Origin: Alphaproteobacteria bacterium
GTDB lineage: Bacteria; Pseudomonadota; Alphaproteobacteria; Caulobacterales; Hyphomonadaceae
Assembly: GCA_016125405.1 (NCBI GenBank)
Contig: WGLW01000023.1
Coordinates: forward strand, 163,118 to 227,117
Direction of reading: 5' to 3'
DNA: 64,000 nt
Below, one piece after another: positions 62,941 to 64,000 of the stretch. Position numbers and translations under genes: made by a program. Under the pieces are notes generated by a model, which was not told where the DNA came from, searched no databases, and saw nothing but the letters and a program-made list of their open reading frames with translations. Position 1 is the stretch's first letter; every line of letters begins with the position of its first letter.

Positions 62941-63719
62941 CGCCCGACCGCATCGGCGACATCCACATCACGCGCGAAGGCCACGTCGCGCAGGTGACGA
63001 TCCGCAAGCCGCCGCACAACATGATGAGCATCGATCTGGCGCGCGACCTCGCCGACGCGCTGGAGGCGCTCGACAGGGAGCCCAACATGCGCGCCGTCGT
63101 GCTGGCGAGTGAGGGCAAGAGCTTCTGCGCCGGCGCCGACCTTTCCAATCGCGCCGAGAATATCGGCCCGGCCACCCCGACCTCGAACCCGCTCTACGAG
63201 CAGGCCGTGCGACTGCACGCCACCGAACTGCCGATTGTCGCCGCCATCCAGGGCGCGGCGGTGGGCGCGGGACTGGGCCTCGCCCTGATAGCGGACTTGC
63301 GCATCGCCGCTCAGGAAGCCCGCTTCGCCGCCAACTTCGTCAAGATCGGCTTCCATCCCGGCTTCGGCCTCACCCACACCCTGCCGCGCCTGATCGGCCG
63401 CCAGCGCGCCGCGCTGATGTTCCTCACCGGCCGCCGCATCAAGGCGGAAGAGGCGAAGGAGTGGGGCCTCGTCGACGAGGTGGTCTATGCCGACCGCGTG
63501 CTGCCCGACGCCATCGCGCTGGCGAACGAGATCGCGGAGAACGCGCCCCTCGCCGTCCGCTCCACCCGCAAGACGCTGCGCGCGGGCCTCGCCGACGCCG
63601 TGAAGGCGCAGACCGACCACGAATTTTCCGAGCAGCAGTGGCAGATGAAAACCGCCGACTTCAAGGAAGGCGTCAAAGCGGTTTCGGAACGCCGCCCGGG
63701 AAACTTTACCGGGAAGTAG
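62937..63719 (+). CDS. enoyl-CoA hydratase/isomerase
   Basis: VLASEGKSFCAGADLS; AAIQGAAVGAGLGLALIADLRIAAQEARFAANFVKIGFHPGFG. Confidence 0.94.
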   Translation: MTPDRIGDIHITREGHVAQVTIRKPPHNMMSIDLARDLADALEALDREPNMRAVVLASEGKSFCAGADLSNRAENIGPATPTSNPLYEQAVRLHATELPIVAAIQGAAVGAGLGLALIADLRIAAQEARFAANFVKIGFHPGFGLTHTLPRLIGRQRAALMFLTGRRIKAEEAKEWGLVDEVVYADRVLPDAIALANEIAENAPLAVRSTRKTLRAGLADAVKAQTDHEFSEQQWQMKTADFKEGVKAVSERRPGNFTGK

Positions 63720-63739
63720 GCGGCCAACTCTCCCCGCTT

Positions 63740-63883
63740 GTCATCCCGGCCGAAGCGCCGGGATCCATGTCTTAGCAGGCGCGACGCCAAAGTGTGGGTC
63801 CCGGATAACACTTCGCGTTTCCGGGATGACAGCCTGGGCAGGATGACAGCAATTGAGTTCCGCATCCCCGGCGAAGGCCGGGG
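63740..63883. repeat. cluster of REP-like palindromes
   Basis: gtcATCCCGGCcgaagcGCCGGGATcc; gtcccggataacacttcgcgtttCCGGGATGAC; CCCCGGCgaagGCCGGGG. Confidence 0.7.
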
Positions 63884-64000
63884 CCCGGCGGCTCTATCCC
63901 CCAGCCAAGAGCCAGAATCCCCAGCCGCCACCGCGTCGTTGAAAAAAGTTATCCGACACCTGTCGGGACGGCCCGATCATCGCGGGCATGACGCAAGCGC

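Overview
GC-rich bacterial chromosomal window. Gene content and style suggest an alphaproteobacterium, possibly Caulobacterales/Hyphomonadaceae (inference). It is densely packed with mostly housekeeping and metabolic genes: oppBC and an oppA-like gene, a P450, acyl-CoA ligases, pckG, pdxH, SDRs, a sulfatase, aroC, tlyA, a CorA/ZntB-type transporter, the xseB-ispA-dxs cluster, two tandem lepB paralogs, three consecutive YceI-domain genes (the last fused to cytochrome b561), tsaC, an SPFH-like gene, an M16 peptidase, an aspartate aminotransferase, a TonB receptor, a TMEM175-like channel, uvrC, and a terminal catabolic cluster. I saw no rRNA, tRNA, CRISPR array, prophage or transposase. The most interesting signals are: (1) a free-standing EF-G domain III-IV-V protein with no GTPase domain, overlapping the end of uvrC; (2) a 31-aa Lys/Ala-rich histone-tail-like sORF, too short for the supplied ORF track, followed by a probable three-way-junction RNA and a terminator-like hairpin; (3) a zinc-binding dehydrogenase interrupted by one in-frame TAG with the rest of the frame intact; (4) clustered GANTC (CcrM-type) sites; (5) several unexplained intergenic hairpins. 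Everything was read by eye from sequence and translations. No homology search, RNA folding or alignment was run.
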